Source of the DNA: Hydrogenophilales bacterium RIFOXYD1_FULL_62_11 | GTDB lineage: Bacteria; Pseudomonadota; Gammaproteobacteria; Burkholderiales; Thiobacillaceae | Direction of reading: 5' to 3' | Assembly (NCBI GenBank): GCA_001802655.1 | Contig: MGZO01000129.1 | Location: 1-18,849 of the forward strand | DNA length: 18,849 nucleotides | In this document: one piece after another, positions 16,708-18,849 of the stretch | Numbering within the stretch: position 1 is the first letter of the stretch | How the letters are laid out: each line of letters begins with the position of its first letter | Made by a program: the position numbers and the translations under genes | Notes under the pieces: generated by a model | Databases searched by the model: none | The model's input: only the letters and a program-made list of their open reading frames with translations | Told to the model about the DNA's origin: nothing

Positions 16708-16935
16708 ATGCCTTACTACGTTTTCCGGATGGGAATGTTCAAAGTGCTGGAAAAAAAAGGCGAGTGGGCAAGCTTCAAGGAAGCCAAGGCGCAGACCAAT
16801 GAACTGCGCAAAACACTCGACCCCAAAACCGGCGACAAATACAAAATGATGTTTGCCGACAACGAAATTGCCGCGCAGGAGGCCTTGACGGCGGAACGCG
16901 AACTGGAAAAAACGCTGTCGGGTGATGACTGGTAA
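16708..16935 (+). CDS. Small conserved-type protein of unknown function
   Basis: This 75-aa cytoplasmic protein has no signal peptide or membrane segment. It begins with a beta-like stretch (MPYYVFRMGMFKVLEKKGEW) and continues as a Lys/Glu-rich, probably helical chain with KEAKAQTNELRKTLDP, ending in an acidic GDDW. I do not recognise the family. The GAGGAG Shine-Dalgarno (16697-16702) six nt before the ATG and typical codon use support a real gene. It begins 24 nt after secA and is likely cotranscribed with it and with the Cys-rich gene at 16981. The regular helix suggests an interaction module, but no function can be given. Confidence 0.8.
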   Translation: MPYYVFRMGMFKVLEKKGEWASFKEAKAQTNELRKTLDPKTGDKYKMMFADNEIAAQEALTAERELEKTLSGDDW

Positions 16936-16980
16936 ACAGGGCATTTTCTCGGTTCAGGCTCAGCGACCAAAGGATGCCTG

Positions 16981-17424
16981 ATGGCTGAATACAATGAAGA
17001 TGCGTACAAACTGGCACGCAAGGCTTACATCGAACACAGTTGCCCTTTTGAGCGCGCCCTGCTGTCGCGTTGCGTGGGCTGCACGCGCTCACGCAAGCTT
17101 AATCTCGCGGAGCGCGAGGCCATCGCCTGCGGCGATGCGGCGGTGCGCGAACACTGCCTGACGTTTTATCGCTCGCTGCACGACAACGCGCAGTTTGCCC
17201 TCAAGATCAACCCCGATGCGCCCTGGCCGTTTGGCAAGGAAATCCGCGCCCAGTGTGGCGGCGTGCGTGGCCTCGCAGCAGCTCTCGATAGCGTCAGCGA
17301 TGAAACCGCCGACATCGCCGCGGTAGTGTTGCTCGCCCGCGAGCGCTTGGGCGACAGCGACGCATTTCCCTACTCTGAAATCATGCGCGCGGTGGTGCAC
17401 TATGAGCCGCGCAAGCGACGTTGA
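16981..17424 (+). CDS. Cys-rich cytoplasmic protein of unknown function
   Basis: This 147-aa protein has no signal peptide. Six cysteines lie in its first 92 residues: Cys21 in SCPFE, Cys31-x-x-Cys34 in RCVGCTRSR, Cys50, Cys59 (after His58) and Cys92. The CxxC plus spaced Cys/His residues suggest a zinc or iron-sulfur site, but I cannot tell which. The C-terminal half (from about residue 95) is Cys-free and Ala/Asp-rich, with an Arg/Lys tail. AAGGA (16970-16974) six nt before the ATG supports the start. The gene lies 45 bp after the 75-aa gene and probably belongs to the secA transcript. I do not recognise the family. Confidence 0.8.
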   Translation: MAEYNEDAYKLARKAYIEHSCPFERALLSRCVGCTRSRKLNLAEREAIACGDAAVREHCLTFYRSLHDNAQFALKINPDAPWPFGKEIRAQCGGVRGLAAALDSVSDETADIAAVVLLARERLGDSDAFPYSEIMRAVVHYEPRKRR

Positions 17425-17464
17425 ACCGCAGCCTATGGAACCTTGGTGACCTTGCCACTGTCTC

Positions 17465-17493
17465 TTGGGCTGCTCTCCTTTTCTGACTACACT
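17465..17493 (+). promoter_or_regulatory. Possible promoter at the start of the metal-efflux-like cluster
   Basis: TTGGGC (17465-17470) and TACACT (17488-17493) have 17-bp spacing, each with several mismatches. The start point would fall about at the GTG 17500, implying a nearly leaderless message. This is weak evidence on its own. Confidence 0.3.
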
Positions 17494-17499
17494 GCCTGC

Positions 17500-17853
17500 G
17501 TGCGCGCTCACCTCCACCGATTCCTGCTGATTTTGCTGATGCTGGCCCTGCCGTTGCAGGCATTTGCGTCAGCGTCGATGCTGGGCTGCCTGTTTCAGCA
17601 ACCGGCTGCGGTGGCGATGGCGGACGTGATGATGGCCGGCTGCCACGAACCGGTACCACCGGATAGCCCGCCCGCACAACACGACTGCAAGCACTGCGCC
17701 GCGTGCGCACTGGGGTCGGTCCTGCCGGCTCTTGTCAACGACAGCGTGGCCATCATGCCCCTCCGGCATGGCTTCATCCCCTCCCCCGCCAGCGCATTCA
17801 GCGGCTTCATCCCCGAAGGTCCCGAGCGACCGCCTCGATCCTTTCTCGCCTGA
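17500..17853 (+). CDS. Small secreted protein with Cys/His cluster, possible metal-related
   Basis: From GTG 17500 this encodes 117 aa. The signal peptide runs VRAHLHRFLLILLMLALPLQ and cleavage is likely after AFA. The mature part holds Cys in MLGCL and AGCHEP, and the cluster HDCKHCAACALG, a plausible metal-binding knot. The overall form recalls the small secreted proteins (DUF2946-like) found at the head of copper or heavy-metal efflux clusters, which would fit the downstream TolC-type gene. The similarity is only in layout. The open frame extends to TTG 17443 or GTG 17446, but that would bury the signal peptide. No Shine-Dalgarno precedes any candidate start, and no ATG is available at the N-terminus. 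Confidence 0.6.
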   Translation: MRAHLHRFLLILLMLALPLQAFASASMLGCLFQQPAAVAMADVMMAGCHEPVPPDSPPAQHDCKHCAACALGSVLPALVNDSVAIMPLRHGFIPSPASAFSGFIPEGPERPPRSFLA

Positions 17854-17858
17854 GTTCC

Positions 17859-17928
17859 GCGCCGGCTGACGGCGCGCCATACTGACTCCCATTGAAGTCA
17901 GTCGATCAGACTGCGGCGTGTTCGCCGC
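17859..17928 (+). promoter_or_regulatory. Three successive perfect stem-loops in the leader of the His-tail gene
   Basis: The stems are GCGCCG/CGGCGC (17859-17875, loop GCTGA), ACTGACT/AGTCAGT (17881-17902, loop CCCATTGA) and GCGGCG/CGCCGC (17913-17928, loop TGTT). All base pairs are Watson-Crick. None is followed by a T-run, so they are not ordinary intrinsic terminators. The middle one could also be an operator dyad. The Shine-Dalgarno of the next gene follows 9 nt after the third stem. Confidence 0.6.
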
Positions 17929-17947
17929 GTAGTTTGCGAGGTTAATC

Positions 17948-18256
17948 ATGTTGAACGTTTTTTATCGCCATGCGGCACGGTTGGCGCATGCACTCCTTTT
18001 CGGGTTGGCTACGCTGTGGGCGTGCACATCGATGATGTGGATGCCGGTAGCGCATGCCGTCGAAGCCGACCCGCCCAAGGCGGCTGCGGCTGCACCTTTC
18101 AAGCAATATCAAGGCTGGCGCGACGATCCGTTGCAGGACTGGCGCCAGGCCAATGAGCGCGTCGGCGAAATCGGCGGCTGGCGCACCTATCTGCGCGAAT
18201 CGCAGCCAGCCGACCATGGCGCAGACCAGGGCCACGACGGCCATCACGGACATTGA
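17948..18256 (+). CDS. Small periplasmic protein with His-rich C-terminus
   Basis: This 102-aa protein has a signal peptide (about residues 1-37, ending WMPVAHA) and a short mature domain containing QYQGWRDDPLQDWRQANERV and EIGGWRTYLRES. The last 14 residues, DHGADQGHDGHHGH, contain five histidines and several aspartates, a likely metal-binding tail. I do not recognise a named family, but similar small proteins precede TolC-type genes of metal-efflux clusters in betaproteobacteria, as I recall. GAGG (17938-17941) six nt before ATG supports the start. The stop at 18254-18256 abuts the ribosome-binding site of the TolC-type gene, so the two are almost certainly cotranscribed and translationally linked. 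Confidence 0.75.
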   Translation: MLNVFYRHAARLAHALLFGLATLWACTSMMWMPVAHAVEADPPKAAAAAPFKQYQGWRDDPLQDWRQANERVGEIGGWRTYLRESQPADHGADQGHDGHHGH

Positions 18257-18265
18257 GGAGGCACC

Positions 18266-18849
18266 ATGGCGAGGACCGCTTTTACCTCACGTACGTTCAC
18301 GCTCGCCGTGCTGTCTGTCGCCCTGCTGGGCGGCTGCGCGAGCTTTTCGCCAGATGGCGGGTTCGATGCGGTTCAATCCGCCACCCAGTCACATCTCCAG
18401 AAGGACGTCGTCTGGTCACGTGACGACGCCAGCCGCAGCCAAACGCAGGCGCGCGTTGACGCGCTGCTCGACAAGCCGCTTGGCGCGGACGATGCCGTAC
18501 AGATTGCGCTTCTGAACAATCCCGGCCTGCAGGCGGCATTCAACACCCTCGGTATTGCCGAGGCCAACCGGGTGGCGGCGCAGCGCCTGCCGAACCCGGG
18601 CTTCTCCATAGGGCGCCTGACTCGAGGCTCTGAAGTGGAATGGGAGCGCAGCCTGCACCTCAATCTCGCGCGGCTGCTGACCATGCCGATGCGCGTCGAG
18701 ATCGAGCAGCGGCTGTTCGAGCAAACCCGTCGCGGACTGGTGCTGGAGGTGCTGCGGCTAGCGGCCGAGACACGCCGCGCCTGGGTTGCCGCAGTGGCCG
18801 CCGGGCAGACGGCGCAATACCAGCAGCAGGCGATGGCGGCCGCCGAAGC
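18266..18849 (+). CDS. TolC-family outer-membrane efflux lipoprotein, N-terminal part (runs off the right edge)
   Basis: The 194 complete codons present begin with a lipoprotein signal peptide, lipobox LLGGC with Cys24, so the mature protein is lipid-anchored. Next comes DDAVQIALLNNPGLQAAFNT (about residues 84-103), the typical outer-membrane-efflux-protein repeat start, and then long helices with ANRVAAQRLPNPGFSIG. This matches CusC/NodT-like outer-membrane channels of tripartite efflux pumps. GAGGAG (18255-18260) five nt before the ATG fixes the start. The upstream genes for small Cys- and His-rich exported proteins suggest a metal, possibly copper, as substrate, but the substrate cannot be shown without the missing downstream genes. 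Confidence 0.9.
   Translation, partial: MARTAFTSRTFTLAVLSVALLGGCASFSPDGGFDAVQSATQSHLQKDVVWSRDDASRSQTQARVDALLDKPLGADDAVQIALLNNPGLQAAFNTLGIAEANRVAAQRLPNPGFSIGRLTRGSEVEWERSLHLNLARLLTMPMRVEIEQRLFEQTRRGLVLEVLRLAAETRRAWVAAVAAGQTAQYQQQAMAAAE

Overview
The window is bacterial chromosome with high G+C, dense genes and mixed strands. Gene content points to a betaproteobacterium, probably of the Nitrosomonadales/Thiobacillus type. The main clues are argH divergent from an AlgZ/AlgR (FimS/LytTR) two-component pair, a DciA (DUF721) gene beside secA, and components of the PEP-CTERM/exosortase system (PrsT plus two PEP-CTERM proteins). The assignment is from gene families only; no database search was possible.

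Layout. Position 1-426 (minus) is the N-terminal part of argH. It is followed by algZ-algR (plus, overlapping). The gap 2216-2391 holds a strong intrinsic terminator and upstream stem-loops that look like a small structured RNA or a leader. A NUDIX ADP-ribose pyrophosphatase gene (plus) then meets a Fic-family AMPylase-like gene (minus) tail to tail. The Fic gene has lower G+C and a promoter packed with copies of a 10-bp element. metH (minus, full length) follows. The gap 8104-8387 is shared by metH and prsT, which diverge from it.

PEP-CTERM region, 8300-13423. It holds prsT (900-aa TPR protein), a 246-aa PEP-CTERM protein, a single-domain rhodanese and a second, 273-aa PEP-CTERM protein. Both prsT and the first PEP-CTERM gene carry GG-N10-GC elements with TTGC at the -12 position, the hallmark of sigma-54 promoters. 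The second PEP-CTERM gene instead has a good sigma-70 promoter. This suggests one sigma-54 (probably PrsK/PrsR) regulon controlling surface-protein sorting, with a differently controlled second substrate.

Housekeeping and right-hand end. dciA (minus, helicase loader) and secA (plus, preprotein translocase ATPase) diverge. Two conserved-looking small genes of unknown function follow secA. One of them encodes a Cys-rich cytoplasmic protein. The right edge looks like the start of a metal-efflux operon: a small secreted protein with a Cys/His cluster, a 95-nt gap folding into three successive perfect stem-loops, a small periplasmic protein with a His-rich tail, and the N-terminal part of a TolC-family outer-membrane lipoprotein that runs off the window.

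No tRNA, rRNA, CRISPR array, insertion sequence or origin was seen.
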